Part shown: positions 1 through 8,527 of the stretch, one piece after another | Numbering within the stretch: position 1 is the first letter of the stretch | Layout of the letters: the number at the start of each line of letters is the position of its first letter | Origin: Blastocatellia bacterium | Lineage (GTDB): Bacteria; Acidobacteriota; Blastocatellia; UBA7656; JADIYM01 | Length of the DNA stretch: 64,000 nt | Reading direction: 5' to 3' | Assembly: GCA_016705245.1 (NCBI GenBank) | Contig: JADIYM010000008.1 | Span: forward strand, 186,001 to 250,000 | The notes under the pieces: model-generated | What the model saw: the letters and a program-made list of their open reading frames with translations, nothing else | What the model was told of the DNA's origin: nothing | Databases searched by the model: none | Position numbers and translations under genes: made by a program

Positions 1-486
1 GTGGCCGCCATAGACGAGGCTGCGAGGTTTGACCGCCGACTGGTGGTCGAGCAGGGAATCGACGCTCGCGAAATCGAGGTGGCGGTGCTTGGCAACGATG
101 CTCCGTCTGCGAGTGTTCCCGGCGAGATCATCCCGCACGCGGACTTCTACGACTACAACACGAAGTACGTGAACGAGGTTGCCGAATACGCGATTCCGGC
201 GCCGCTCGACGCCCCGACGACCGAACTGATTCGAGACCTGGCCGTCCGGGCATTCCAGTCGATCGACGCCGCGGGCCTTGGACGCGTTGATTTCTTCGTC
301 GAACGTGGGACCGGTACCGTCTATGTGAACGAGATCAACACCATGCCCGGATTCACGAAGATCTCGATGTACCCGAAACTCTGGGAAGCGACGGGACTGG
401 CCTATGGACCACTGATCGATCGACTGATCGAACTGGCGTTCGATCGACATCGCGAAACAGCTCGATCCGAGCGTTCGGTGGGCTGA
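1..486 (+). CDS. ddl: D-alanine--D-alanine ligase, C-terminal part (5' end outside window)
   Basis: This is the C-terminal ATP-grasp portion of D-Ala-D-Ala ligase, the cytoplasmic enzyme that makes the dipeptide for peptidoglycan precursors. The visible 161 residues include EIEVAVLG, the ATP/Mg segment GRVDFFVERG and the family signature VNEINTMPGFTKISMYPKL, whose Glu and Asn coordinate magnesium. The frame is open to base 1, so the first codon (gtg) is not the real start; about the N-terminal half is missing. The stop is tga at 484-486. The downstream lipoprotein gene begins 40 bases later on the same strand. The family assignment is clear; only the length is unknown. Confidence 0.93.
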   Translation: MAAIDEAARFDRRLVVEQGIDAREIEVAVLGNDAPSASVPGEIIPHADFYDYNTKYVNEVAEYAIPAPLDAPTTELIRDLAVRAFQSIDAAGLGRVDFFVERGTGTVYVNEINTMPGFTKISMYPKLWEATGLAYGPLIDRLIELAFDRHRETARSERSVG

Positions 487-526
487 CAGTCAACAAGACG
501 GATGAACTTGAAGGAATGACGCACCA

Positions 527-1034
527 ATGATTACGCGAAACATGATGATGGCCTCAGCTCTTGCCTTTGCGGTCGCGACCGTCGGCTGCGGTGATTCGGC
601 TGGAACTAAACCGGTCAACTCGTCGAATGCGAACTCCGCGGCGCCTGGACGCGACACCGCCAAGGTCGAGCCGAAAGTGCTGAAGGACGAGGCCGGACCT
701 GATGGATCGCGAATCGTCGTCAGGCAACTTGAGAGCGGCGACACCGTGGCCGTCCGCCGGTGGGAGGCCGGCGCCGTCAAGAAGGTCACCAAGCGGACGA
801 AGAGTGGAGTAACGAAGGCAATTCGCGTTGTACTTCGAAACGGCAAAGTCTCATCGCCTCGACGATGCGACGGCGATCGAGCACGCGCTGGACTGGACTG
901 GTGACCAGATCGCCGATGCTGCGAAGAAGCTCGGGAAGAACGTGGATGAGCCGGCCTCCGACGCGGATGACGCGGATGAACCGGCGGCACCGTCAGCCGA
1001 CAAGCCGAAGGCCGGCAACTCGAACGCGAAGTAG
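527..1034 (+). CDS. Putative lipoprotein, interrupted by a +1 frameshift near 851
   Basis: The first frame (527-904) starts with a hydrophobic segment ending in a lipobox-like TVGC, then an Asn/Ser/Ala-rich linker and a short domain reaching RVVLRNGKV. The natural continuation is in the next frame: dropping one base at about 851 gives GKVHRLDDATAIEHALDW and runs to the tag at 1032-1034. The joined product would be about 168 residues. It ends in an acidic Asp/Ala/Pro-rich tail. No function is recognised; it is probably an inner- or outer-membrane lipoprotein. An AAGGA Shine-Dalgarno lies about 11 bases before the ATG. The break could be a consensus error or a real mutation. Confidence 0.6.
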
Positions 1035-1099
1035 CAGAGAGGCCGAGGGGGAAGGGCCGGCCCTCGCTCGCCGAACGCCTCGCACACCGGCTTTGCCCT

Positions 1100-1987
1100 T
1101 CAGGTCGCGCCAGGAATCGCCGCTTGGGGGACCGCGAGCGATAGAGCGGGTCGCGCCAGGCGCCAGCCGGACGTGCTCCAGCTACGCGTAGCGGTTTCGT
1201 TCAGCGGCTCAGGCCCTGTCGCGCCTTCGGCGCTTTTCGGAGGACTTGTCGGCGGATTCCGCTCAAGTGCGTATCGAACGACGGCGAGTCCGGCGATCGC
1301 CGCTGTTTCCGCGCGAAGGACTCCCGCTCCGAGCGACACGCAATGCGCATTCGATACTTCGAGCAGACGCCGTTCCTCATCGCTCCAGCCACCCTCCGGT
1401 CCCACGACCACGGTGACCTCTTCGGGCGCGCCGAGCTCCTCGAGGACGATTCGGATCGGATGCGCGTCGCGCTCGACGAGGGCGACGACCGGCTCATCCG
1501 AATTCGCAAGCAATTCGCCAAGCGTTCGCGGCGTTTCGATGGACGGAAGCGTCAACCGCTCAGATTGCTTTGCGGCCTCGATCACTATCCTTCGCCAACG
1601 CTCGAGCCGTTTCTCCGAGCGTTCGGTATCCAGGTGAACTTCGCTGCGGTCGGCAATCAACGGGATGATTCTACCGACACCAAGCTCGGTCGCCTTCTGC
1701 ACGATCAGGTCCATTCGCTCGCCCTTCACGAGAGCCTGCGCCAGTGAAACGCGAGGACGAGTCGGTACCTCGGGCTCCACGACCGAGTCGATCACGACGA
1801 ACGTACAATCGCCGGAGTGGCGATCGATGCGGCCACGCCACCCGCGTCCCGCACCGTCGAAGCACGTCACGGCGTCGCCTTCTCGAAGTCGAAGGGCGCG
1901 GCGGGCGTGGTGAGATTCATCGCCGCGCAGCGTGAGCCCGGCTGGTCCGGCATCCGCCGGCGCCACGAAAAACCGACGTTCCGTCAC
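1100..1987 (-). CDS. rsmE: 16S rRNA (uracil(1498)-N3)-methyltransferase RsmE
   Basis: A SPOUT-family methyltransferase that methylates U1498 of 16S rRNA. The frame continues upstream, but the start is GTG at 1987: it gives VTERRFFVAPAD, the family N-terminus, and its GTGA overlaps the prmA stop. Recognised motifs are the PUA-like N-terminal part (DESHHARRALRLREGD), KATELGVGRIIPL, ERSEKRLERWRRI and the SAM-knot segments VVVGPEGGWSDEE and SLGAGVLRAETAA. The protein is 295 residues, about 45 longer than usual. The extra C-terminal tail after RYALERN is low-complexity and runs into a repeat-like stretch (see findings). It is co-transcribed with prmA. Confidence 0.9.
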   Translation of the reverse strand: MTERRFFVAPADAGPAGLTLRGDESHHARRALRLREGDAVTCFDGAGRGWRGRIDRHSGDCTFVVIDSVVEPEVPTRPRVSLAQALVKGERMDLIVQKATELGVGRIIPLIADRSEVHLDTERSEKRLERWRRIVIEAAKQSERLTLPSIETPRTLGELLANSDEPVVALVERDAHPIRIVLEELGAPEEVTVVVGPEGGWSDEERRLLEVSNAHCVSLGAGVLRAETAAIAGLAVVRYALERNPPTSPPKSAEGATGPEPLNETATRSWSTSGWRLARPALSLAVPQAAIPGAT

Positions 1988-2874
1988 GGCCGTCTCATCG
2001 CGAGTCCGGTCCACTCGCCGGCATCTCGCCGCCATTCGAGCAACAGACCGAGCGCAGTCATCTCTGCGACGACACCATCCGCCTGCTCGACGAGCACTCC
2101 GGACAGCACCAGGGTTCCCCCCGGTCGAGTCCGTTCGAACAATGCGTGGCGCACCAGCAGAATGACGTCGGCCGTCAGGTTCGCCAGCACGACGTCGAAG
2201 ACTCCGTCGACGCCCTCCGGACCGCAGACATCGAACGCAATCGCGTTTCCAATGCCGTTGAGACCCGCGTTCTCCTGCGCGACGTCGATCGCGATGGGAT
2301 CGACGTCGCAAGCGACGGCGCGAGTTGTTGGCTCGAGGAGGACGGCAGCGATTGCGAGCAGTCCCGTACCGGTGCCGACATCGAGCAGCGAACCTCCACG
2401 CCAGTTCGCATCGATCCACTCCAGGCAGAGTCGGGTCGTCTCGTGCGTGCCGGTGCCAAACGCCATGCCGGGATCGACCTCTATGCGGACGCGATCGGGA
2501 ATCGACATGGCCTCGTCACGCTTCCACGACGGGAACACCAGCAATCTCGATCCGATTGGCGTCGGTTCGAATCCACGCTTCCAAAGCCGGAGCCAGTCGT
2601 CATCGGGAGCAGATCCCGAGCGCAGCGTCGACGCCGCACTCCTTGCGACGCCGGCGTCGAGTGTTCGTGCCGTCGCCAAAGCGTTGGCGAGCTCGGCGAG
2701 CTCAGGTGGCGCGGCAAACCACGCAACAACGGTGACGCGGTCATCGGCAACCGCACGTTCCTCGATTCCGGTCGAACCGAGATCCAGAAGCGCGGCCCCG
2801 ACGTCCTCCGCATCACCAGCGGCAACGTCGAGCTCTACGAAAGGCCATTCGGAACGGATCGGCGCGTCGGACAT
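1984..2874 (-). CDS. prmA: Ribosomal protein L11 methyltransferase PrmA
   Basis: A class I SAM-dependent methyltransferase of 296 residues that trimethylates ribosomal protein L11. It shows the PrmA signature DPGMAFGTGTHETTRLCLEW, the SAM-binding LLDVGTGTGLLAIAA, the acidic strand-2 end ACDVDPIA and the post-II motif VLANLTADVI. The N-terminal L11-recognition domain occupies about residues 1-100. It begins with ATG at 2874, only 7 bases after the era stop. Its stop overlaps the rsmE start by four bases, so these are coupled genes of an era-prmA-rsmE run on the minus strand, a common translation-related arrangement. Confidence 0.93.
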   Translation of the reverse strand: MSDAPIRSEWPFVELDVAAGDAEDVGAALLDLGSTGIEERAVADDRVTVVAWFAAPPELAELANALATARTLDAGVARSAASTLRSGSAPDDDWLRLWKRGFEPTPIGSRLLVFPSWKRDEAMSIPDRVRIEVDPGMAFGTGTHETTRLCLEWIDANWRGGSLLDVGTGTGLLAIAAVLLEPTTRAVACDVDPIAIDVAQENAGLNGIGNAIAFDVCGPEGVDGVFDVVLANLTADVILLVRHALFERTRPGGTLVLSGVLVEQADGVVAEMTALGLLLEWRRDAGEWTGLAMRRP

Positions 2875-2881
2875 GTCGCGA

Positions 2882-3865
2882 TCAGCCCTCGATGCCCATT
2901 TCGTCGAGCGCGCGTTCGTCGTTGCGCCAGTGCTCGCGGACGGCCACGTGGAGTTGCAGGTAGACCTTCTTGCCGAGAATCGCTTCGATTTCCACGCGCG
3001 CCTTCGATCCGATCTCCTTGAGCTGCAGCCCGCCCTTGCCGACGATGATGCCTCGCTGCGAGCTGCGCTCGACGAGGATGAGACAGTAGATCTTAGAAAG
3101 CGACTCTGACTCTTCCCACCGCTCGACGAGAACCGCCGTGACGTAGGGGAGCTCGTCGCCCGTGGCGTGAAGGATCTGCTCGCGCACCAGCTCAGCCGCG
3201 AGCAGCCGCATCGGCTGATCAGTGTACTCGTCGTCCGGAAAGTACTTCGGTCCTTCTGGCAGGCGCTCGAAGATGAGATCGGCGAGCCGCTCCACGTTGA
3301 CGCCGGTGCGCGACGAAAGCGGTACGACCTCCTCGAATGCGTGGGCCGCCGAGCGGGATTCGATGATCCGGAACAGGTCGGTCTTCCTCTTCACACAGTC
3401 GACCTTCGTCAGGATGAGCATCGCCGGCTTACCGGAGCTCTTGACGAGGTCCAGGGCGAAATTGTCGCCAGCGCCGGGACGCGATGTCGCATCCACGAGC
3501 AGGAGGATCAAGTCGACGCTGTGGAGCGCCTCGGTGACAACCTGCATCATTCGCCGGTTGCGCGCGTAGCCCGGCTTGTGGATGCCTGGCGTGTCGACGA
3601 GGATCGCCTGGCCCTCCGGGCGTGAAATGACCCCTCGAATCTGCGTGCGCGTGGTCTGAGGCTTGTTCGACACGATGGCGACTTTCTCGCCAACGAGCCG
3701 ATTCAACAGCGTCGACTTGCCGGCGTTCGGCCTGCCGACGAGCGCGACAAAACCCGATCGGTAGCCGGGCGGCGCCTCGAGCGGGCGGCGACCCTCGCCA
3801 GCGTCTTCGATCTGCGTCACGGCGGGCTCGATGCCGGCCGCCGATTCGTCCTCGTGTTCGATCAT
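2882..3865 (-). CDS. era: GTPase Era
   Basis: Era is an essential Ras-like GTPase that binds the 3' end of 16S rRNA during 30S maturation. The 327-residue protein shows G1 GRPNAGKST at about 44-52, the switch II DTPGIHKPG, a G4 motif reading LTKVD (Thr where NKxD has Asn), and the C-terminal KH domain with VEIEAILGKKVYLQL. An acidic N-terminal extension of about 35 residues precedes the GTPase domain. ATG at 3865 overlaps the stop of the upstream CorC-like gene by four bases (ATGA), so the two are translationally coupled. Confidence 0.94.
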   Translation of the reverse strand: MIEHEDESAAGIEPAVTQIEDAGEGRRPLEAPPGYRSGFVALVGRPNAGKSTLLNRLVGEKVAIVSNKPQTTRTQIRGVISRPEGQAILVDTPGIHKPGYARNRRMMQVVTEALHSVDLILLLVDATSRPGAGDNFALDLVKSSGKPAMLILTKVDCVKRKTDLFRIIESRSAAHAFEEVVPLSSRTGVNVERLADLIFERLPEGPKYFPDDEYTDQPMRLLAAELVREQILHATGDELPYVTAVLVERWEESESLSKIYCLILVERSSQRGIIVGKGGLQLKEIGSKARVEIEAILGKKVYLQLHVAVREHWRNDERALDEMGIEG

Positions 3866-5172
3866 CCCTGTTGTGTCGCCTCCCGCGACGCGTCGGCTTC
3901 GGGTTGGACGAGTCGTCGCGCACGCACGAGGCTGATTCGCCGACCATCGGACTCGAGCACCTCAAACTCGAGTCCCCGGTACTCCATTCTTTCGCCGATC
4001 GACGGCAGGTGGCCAAGTTCCTTGATCACGAGCCCGGCGACCGTCGTGAAGTCGTCGGTTTCGAGCTCCCTGTCGAAGAGTACTTCGAGCTTCCGAATCT
4101 CGGTCGAGCCTTTCACGACCGTCGCGCCGGACTCGTCGACTTGCGAGTCAACGTCGTCATCGGCCACGACGTCCTCGTCCTCGATCTCACCGACAATTTC
4201 CTCGAGAAGATCCTCGATGGTGATGACACCGCAGAGGGCGCCGTATTCGTCGATGACGATCGCGATCTGAACCGCGGACTTGCGCATTTCCTCGAGCAGG
4301 TCCGCGACCGCCTTCACGGATGGAACGAAGTATGCCGGCCGCATGATCTCGGTCACCGGCGAACTCTCACGGCCGTCGCTCCAGGCCGACAGCATGTCGC
4401 GGACGTAGATCACGCCCTCGATGTTGTCGAGATGTTCGTCGTAGACCGGCAGTCTAGAGTGCTTCGCCGCGACCATCATGTCCCGAGCCTCGAGAATGCT
4501 GGCCGTGTGCGAGATGGCGACGATCTGAGGTCGCGGCGTCATGACCTCACTCACACGCGTATCGCTGAGCTCGATGATCGACTGGATCATCTGCCCTTCG
4601 GCTTCCTCCAGGATGCCTTCTTCTTCGCCAACGTCGATCAGCGCCTGAATGTCGCTCATCGTCTGGTCGTCATCGAAATCCGAATCGTCGCTCGAGGCCT
4701 CGGGCTCCGGCCGCCGAAGTGAAAGGATTATCTTCGAGAACGGCGCGACGACGATGGATGCGACGACGTAATAGGGCTTGAAGACCGGCAGTAGGCGAAG
4801 CAGGACCCTCTCCGGGGCGTTCTGGGCGATCAGTCGGGGGAGGATCATCCGGCACAGAACGACCGCCGCGAACGCGGCGCCGAATCCGGTGGCAATCGAG
4901 TGCGGAATCGCGAGACGCCGGGCGACGTCGACCGAGAGCACGGCGAGACCGATCGAGATTGCGTAGATGCCGACGAGCAGCGTGTCGTGAAAGCGCTCGC
5001 GGTCCTCCATGAGCCTGTCGAAGAACGCAAGCGGGCCTTCCGACCTCGCGCTGCCGCGCAGCATCGCGAGAGAAACATCGCTCATCAGCACGTACGACGT
5101 TTCGATCGTCGCGAGCAGAACCAGCAGAATGACCGCTACGCCGGCCAGCGCCAGATCAACGCCAAGTATCAT
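3862..5172 (-). CDS. HlyC/CorC-family membrane protein (DUF21-CBS-CBS-CorC_HlyC)
   Basis: A 436-residue membrane protein. Residues 1-145 form the DUF21/CNNM transmembrane domain with several hydrophobic helices. An acidic linker (EASSDDSDFDDDQ) follows, then the diagnostic GILEEAEGQMIQSIIELSDTR region preceding two CBS domains (about 205-330; MTPRPQIVAI, SRLPVYDEHLDNIEGV, GVITIEDLLEEIVGEI), and a C-terminal CorC_HlyC domain (FTTVAGLVIKELGHLPSIGE). Family members are linked to magnesium or cobalt efflux, and genes of this type often sit beside era and ybeY. The ligand here is inferred. The gene is first in the run leading to era, prmA and rsmE. Confidence 0.88.
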   Translation of the reverse strand: MILGVDLALAGVAVILLVLLATIETSYVLMSDVSLAMLRGSARSEGPLAFFDRLMEDRERFHDTLLVGIYAISIGLAVLSVDVARRLAIPHSIATGFGAAFAAVVLCRMILPRLIAQNAPERVLLRLLPVFKPYYVVASIVVAPFSKIILSLRRPEPEASSDDSDFDDDQTMSDIQALIDVGEEEGILEEAEGQMIQSIIELSDTRVSEVMTPRPQIVAISHTASILEARDMMVAAKHSRLPVYDEHLDNIEGVIYVRDMLSAWSDGRESSPVTEIMRPAYFVPSVKAVADLLEEMRKSAVQIAIVIDEYGALCGVITIEDLLEEIVGEIEDEDVVADDDVDSQVDESGATVVKGSTEIRKLEVLFDRELETDDFTTVAGLVIKELGHLPSIGERMEYRGLEFEVLESDGRRISLVRARRLVQPEADASREATQQG

Positions 5173-5230
5173 GGTGCGCCGAGTGTAGCACAGCGATTCG
5201 ACCGCGCTGCCGCCGAGTCTGGCTCCGTTT

Positions 5231-5866
5231 TCACGTTCCGAGGACGGGCAGCGTACGACGATCGCGAACGACTTCGCCGTCCGTGCTGAAGTACGACAAC
5301 TCGCGGCGATAACATCGATTGTTCGCCATGTCGAACGCCACGCATGAGTCGATGGGTCGCGAGTAAACGTGAATGCTCACCGAGCGCTCTTCTTCGTTGA
5401 AGAGTTGGTGGATCGTCTGCAGTTTGTCGGCAGTGAGCACCGGCCCTCCTGCGACGGCATCGACTTCGCGCAGTCGATCGAGCTGGATGTGATCTGAGCC
5501 AGCGAGGCAATCGATGCCGACGACGTTCTGGTTTTCTGGGTGATCGCACCCGAGCCACTTGTAGTCGACGACGCGAAGGTTGCCGCGCTGGGTCATCATC
5601 CAGCAGAGCTGGCCATTGTGCGTGTGCACCGACGTCCGCTGGCCGGGTTCCCAACAGATCGCCATGACCTCGAAGAGGTCGTCCCGGTAGATGAGGTTTC
5701 GCGTGTAGTAATCGGCGTCGTAGTGAACGAAGGGAGAGAGGGAAGTGTCGGTCAGCTCGATGCCATCGCAGAAATCGAGCACCGAGTCGCGTGTGATGAC
5801 GCTCGACTCGAACGAGCGAATCCTCGCAACGAAATCGTCGATCCCAATACGTTTCTTTCCGCCCAT
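5231..5866 (-). CDS. Cysteine dioxygenase family protein
   Basis: A cupin-fold, non-haem iron dioxygenase related to cysteine dioxygenase type I, which oxidises L-cysteine to cysteine sulfinate. The iron-binding histidines lie in VHTHNGQLCWMM and in SIHVYSRP near the C-terminus, both typical of the family. The frame is open to 5941 with alternative starts (TTG 5941, ATG 5923 and 5914). ATG at 5866 was chosen because a GAGAGG motif precedes it and the product (211 residues) matches the usual length; the extra N-terminal residues are basic and low-complexity. Related thiol dioxygenases such as 3-mercaptopropionate dioxygenase cannot be excluded. Confidence 0.82.
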   Translation of the reverse strand: MGGKKRIGIDDFVARIRSFESSVITRDSVLDFCDGIELTDTSLSPFVHYDADYYTRNLIYRDDLFEVMAICWEPGQRTSVHTHNGQLCWMMTQRGNLRVVDYKWLGCDHPENQNVVGIDCLAGSDHIQLDRLREVDAVAGGPVLTADKLQTIHQLFNEEERSVSIHVYSRPIDSCVAFDMANNRCYRRELSYFSTDGEVVRDRRTLPVLGT

Positions 5867-6032
5867 GCCGCGCCCTCTCGCCCGGGATTTCAACCGCGTG
5901 ACCGACCCGGCCATGGTAGGCATCCTGCCCTCGATTTGCAATCGGCGACGGCTCGGGACCGACTTAGAGAGCGGTTCTTAGAGAGCGGTTCATGGACGGG
6001 TCGCATTATTGATGAAGACGCTTGCATCGCAC

Positions 6033-6158
6033 GCCTCACGCATCAGTACCGGGCGTGGTAGCGCACGGGTCGATCCCGAGCGCGTGTGACGACACCAGGC
6101 GCGGGCTAACGGAGAGGCTGACCCGGGCGCTACTGCGCACGGTACTGATGCGTTGAGC
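6033..6158. repeat. Imperfect inverted repeat (palindrome family 2)
   Basis: The arm containing acgcatcagtaccg (6038-6051) is matched exactly in reverse complement at 6140-6153. The similarity extends inward to about 33 bases per arm with a few mismatches (shared gtagcgc and cgg blocks). The core resembles the elements at 37987-38252 and 57739-57876 (cagtaccg next to a ggtagcg block), so this is probably a degenerate member of the same dispersed family. It could form a large RNA hairpin upstream of the S46 gene. Confidence 0.6.
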
Positions 6159-6292
6159 GCGCGTCCTTGAGACACTGTTCAATGACAAACTTATGACCGT
6201 CTCGGTAAGTCGGGGAAACCTTGAGGCCGAAGTCTCCGAAATACATGGTTCGAGCCTAGCCAGAGGAGGCTGCGCGGCAAGCTTGCCCAGTC

Positions 6293-6322
6293 TTGACGCA
6301 ACGCGAAGCCCGCCAGTAGGCT
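6293..6322 (+). promoter_or_regulatory. Candidate sigma-70-like promoter for the S46 peptidase
   Basis: TTGACG at 6293-6298 and TAGGCT at 6317-6322 are separated by 18 bases. A start site near 6329 would leave a leader of about 37 bases before the ATG at 6366. The -10 match is only moderate. Confidence 0.4.
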
Positions 6323-6365
6323 CAAAGGTTCTGTAACTCACCGATTTCACACGCAGAGGTACTCG

Positions 6366-8447
6366 ATGAATCTCAAGACGATGGCAACGGTCGCCCTGGC
6401 GACAGTATTCGCGCTCAGCGCGACACCGGCGGCTCGCGCCGATGAAGGCATGTGGACGTTCAACAACGTCCCTCGCGCTGACATCAAGAAGAAGCATGGC
6501 TTTCAGGTCACGGACGCGTGGCTCGACAAAGTCCGGCTGGCGTCGGTCCGCTTCAACAATGGCGGCTCGGGCTCGTTCATTTCGGCAGATGGACTCGTGA
6601 TGACGAATCATCACGTGGCGTCGGACGCTCTCGACAAGCTGAGCACTCCGGAGCGGAACCTCTACAAGGAGGGATTCCTGGCGCGTTCGAGGGCCGAAGA
6701 GGCAAAAGTGCCCGATCTCGAACTGAACGTCCTGATGAGCATCGAGGACGTCACGGATCGGGTAAACGCCGCGGCCACGCCTCAGATGGACGTTGCGGCC
6801 GCCAATGGCGCGCGACGCTCCGCCATCTCGGAGATCGAGAAAGAGTCGCTGGCGGCGACCGGACTTCGCAGTGACGTCGTGGTTCTATACCAGGGCGGAA
6901 AATACAGCCTGCACCGCTACAAGAAGTACACGGACGTTCGACTCGTCTTTGCCCCTGAGTTCGACATCGCGTTCTTCGGCGGAGATCCTGACAATTTCAC
7001 GTTTCCCCGCTACTGCTTCGACATCGCGCTGTTCCGGGTGTACGAGAACGACGCGGCGGTGAAGGTTCCGAGCTATCTGAAATTCTCGAGGAAGGGCGCG
7101 AAGAACGGTGAACTGACGTTCATCTCGGGGCACCCCGGTTCGACGCAGCGGCTCAACACGATTTCACATCTCGAATATCTGCGCGATGAGGAATTGCCGC
7201 TCTCGCTGAAGATCCTCGAGCGAAATATCGCGCTCATCAAGAAGTACGGCGCAACAGGGGAAGAGCAGGAGCGTCAGTCCCACGACGACCTGTTCGGTTA
7301 TCAGAATTCGTACAAGGCCTACCTGGGTAGGTACGAGGGACTTAAGGACGAGTCGATCCTGGGCCGGAAGCGCGCCTTTGAAGCCGACGTGCGAGCCCGT
7401 GTCGCGGCGGACAAGCGAATGAAGGACTCTTACAGCGATGCGTGGGACACGGTCACGAAGTCGCGAGAGTCCCTGAAGTCGTTCGGCCTCCGTCGTAGGT
7501 TGATCGATAGCGCGGGGGCCTTCAATACCTCCCTTTTCGGAATGGCGCGACAGATCGTCCGCCTGGCCGCTGAGAGCGAGAAGCCCAACTCCGAGCGCCT
7601 GCGCGAATACACGGACGCGGCGCGGGGTCCACTCGAGGAGAGGCTCTTCACGCAGGTCCCGCTTTATCCGCAGTACGAGGAAGTGAAGCTCGCTGACTCG
7701 CTTGGCGCCATGCAGGAAATGCTTGGTGCGTCGGATGCGACCGTGAAGCTCGTTCTCGACGGCAAGTCACCCGCGGACCGGGCCCACGATCTCGTTCACA
7801 CGACGAAGATCGGCGACGCGGCGTTCCGCAAGTCGCTCGTCGAAGGCGGTGTCGGGGCCGTTGCGGCGTCGACCGATCCGATGATCAAACTCGCCGTGGC
7901 CGTCGATGCGGAATCTCGATTGCTTCGAAAGCGCTACGAAGACGAGATCGTCGGACCGGAGCGGGCGGCGTATGCCAAGATTTCGAAGGCGATCTTCGAG
8001 GTCGAGGGCGACAAGCTTTACCCGGATGCGACGTTCACGCTCCGACTCTCGTATGGCAAGGTCGCGGGATACAGCGAAAACGGTCGGAGCATCGCACCGT
8101 TCACGATGGTCTCGGGTGCCTTCGAGCGCTCAACACAGGCTGGAAACAAGGACCCGTATCGATTGCCGGAGAAGTGGATGAAGGCGAAGGAGCGACTCAA
8201 CCCGTCGACGCCGTTCAACTTCGTGTCCACGAACGACATCATCGGAGGAAATTCGGGATCGCCGGTCATCAACAAGAAGGCCGAAATCGTCGGTCTAGTG
8301 TTCGACGGCAATATCCAGTCGCTCGTCGGGGCGTTCATCTACGACGAGGCCCAGAATCGATCCGTGTCGCTGGATTCGCGCCTGATTCTCGAGGCGTTGA
8401 CAAAGGTGTATGCGGCGAAGGAGATCGTTGCGGAGATCACGCGATAG
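6366..8447 (+). CDS. S46 family dipeptidyl peptidase (DPP7/DPP11 type)
   Basis: A secreted or periplasmic serine exopeptidase of 693 residues that removes dipeptides from N-termini. It has a signal peptide (cleavage after TPAARA, about residue 25). The chymotrypsin-fold catalytic residues are visible: TNHHVA at 80-85 (His 82/83), an Asp in CFDIALFR (Asp219), and Ser630 in GGNSGSP. The residue 18 positions after the catalytic Ser is Gly648 in FDGN. In characterised enzymes Gly there goes with DPP7-type preference for hydrophobic P1 residues and Arg with DPP11-type acidic preference, so a DPP7-like specificity is inferred. The gene stands alone between a leader promoter and a strong terminator. 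Confidence 0.92.
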   Translation: MNLKTMATVALATVFALSATPAARADEGMWTFNNVPRADIKKKHGFQVTDAWLDKVRLASVRFNNGGSGSFISADGLVMTNHHVASDALDKLSTPERNLYKEGFLARSRAEEAKVPDLELNVLMSIEDVTDRVNAAATPQMDVAAANGARRSAISEIEKESLAATGLRSDVVVLYQGGKYSLHRYKKYTDVRLVFAPEFDIAFFGGDPDNFTFPRYCFDIALFRVYENDAAVKVPSYLKFSRKGAKNGELTFISGHPGSTQRLNTISHLEYLRDEELPLSLKILERNIALIKKYGATGEEQERQSHDDLFGYQNSYKAYLGRYEGLKDESILGRKRAFEADVRARVAADKRMKDSYSDAWDTVTKSRESLKSFGLRRRLIDSAGAFNTSLFGMARQIVRLAAESEKPNSERLREYTDAARGPLEERLFTQVPLYPQYEEVKLADSLGAMQEMLGASDATVKLVLDGKSPADRAHDLVHTTKIGDAAFRKSLVEGGVGAVAASTDPMIKLAVAVDAESRLLRKRYEDEIVGPERAAYAKISKAIFEVEGDKLYPDATFTLRLSYGKVAGYSENGRSIAPFTMVSGAFERSTQAGNKDPYRLPEKWMKAKERLNPSTPFNFVSTNDIIGGNSGSPVINKKAEIVGLVFDGNIQSLVGAFIYDEAQNRSVSLDSRLILEALTKVYAAKEIVAEITR

Positions 8448-8472
8448 GACAGACTGCCAAGGTCGAAAAACA

Positions 8473-8512
8473 GGAAAAGCCTCCGAGGTCGCTCGACATC
8501 GGAGGCTTTTCC
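8473..8512. terminator. Intrinsic terminator, probably bidirectional
   Basis: A perfect 14-bp stem, ggaaaagcctccga at 8473-8486 paired with tcggaggcttttcc at 8499-8512, with a 12-base loop. The arms contain A4 and T4 runs, so it can serve both the S46 gene on the plus strand and the small minus-strand gene that ends at 8528. Confidence 0.8.
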
Positions 8513-8527
8513 ACTTTCCGGAATCCA

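Larger units (their letters stand above)
5942..6365. other. Intergenic region: short tandem repeat, palindrome and promoter
   Basis: No coding sequence was found here. A direct repeat of cttagagagcggtt lies at about 5964-5991. A long imperfect palindrome occupies 6033-6158. A promoter-like pair for the S46 peptidase lies at 6293-6322. The rest holds nothing recognisable. Confidence 0.5.

Noticed and set aside
1817..3109. Long plus-strand frame over prmA and rsmE
   Set aside because: It is antisense to two well-defined genes, has low-complexity Arg/Ser-rich sequence and no family resemblance.
5964..5991. Tandem cttagagagcggtt as a regulator site or attachment site
   Set aside because: Only two copies, no integrase or regulator nearby; it may be a small duplication.
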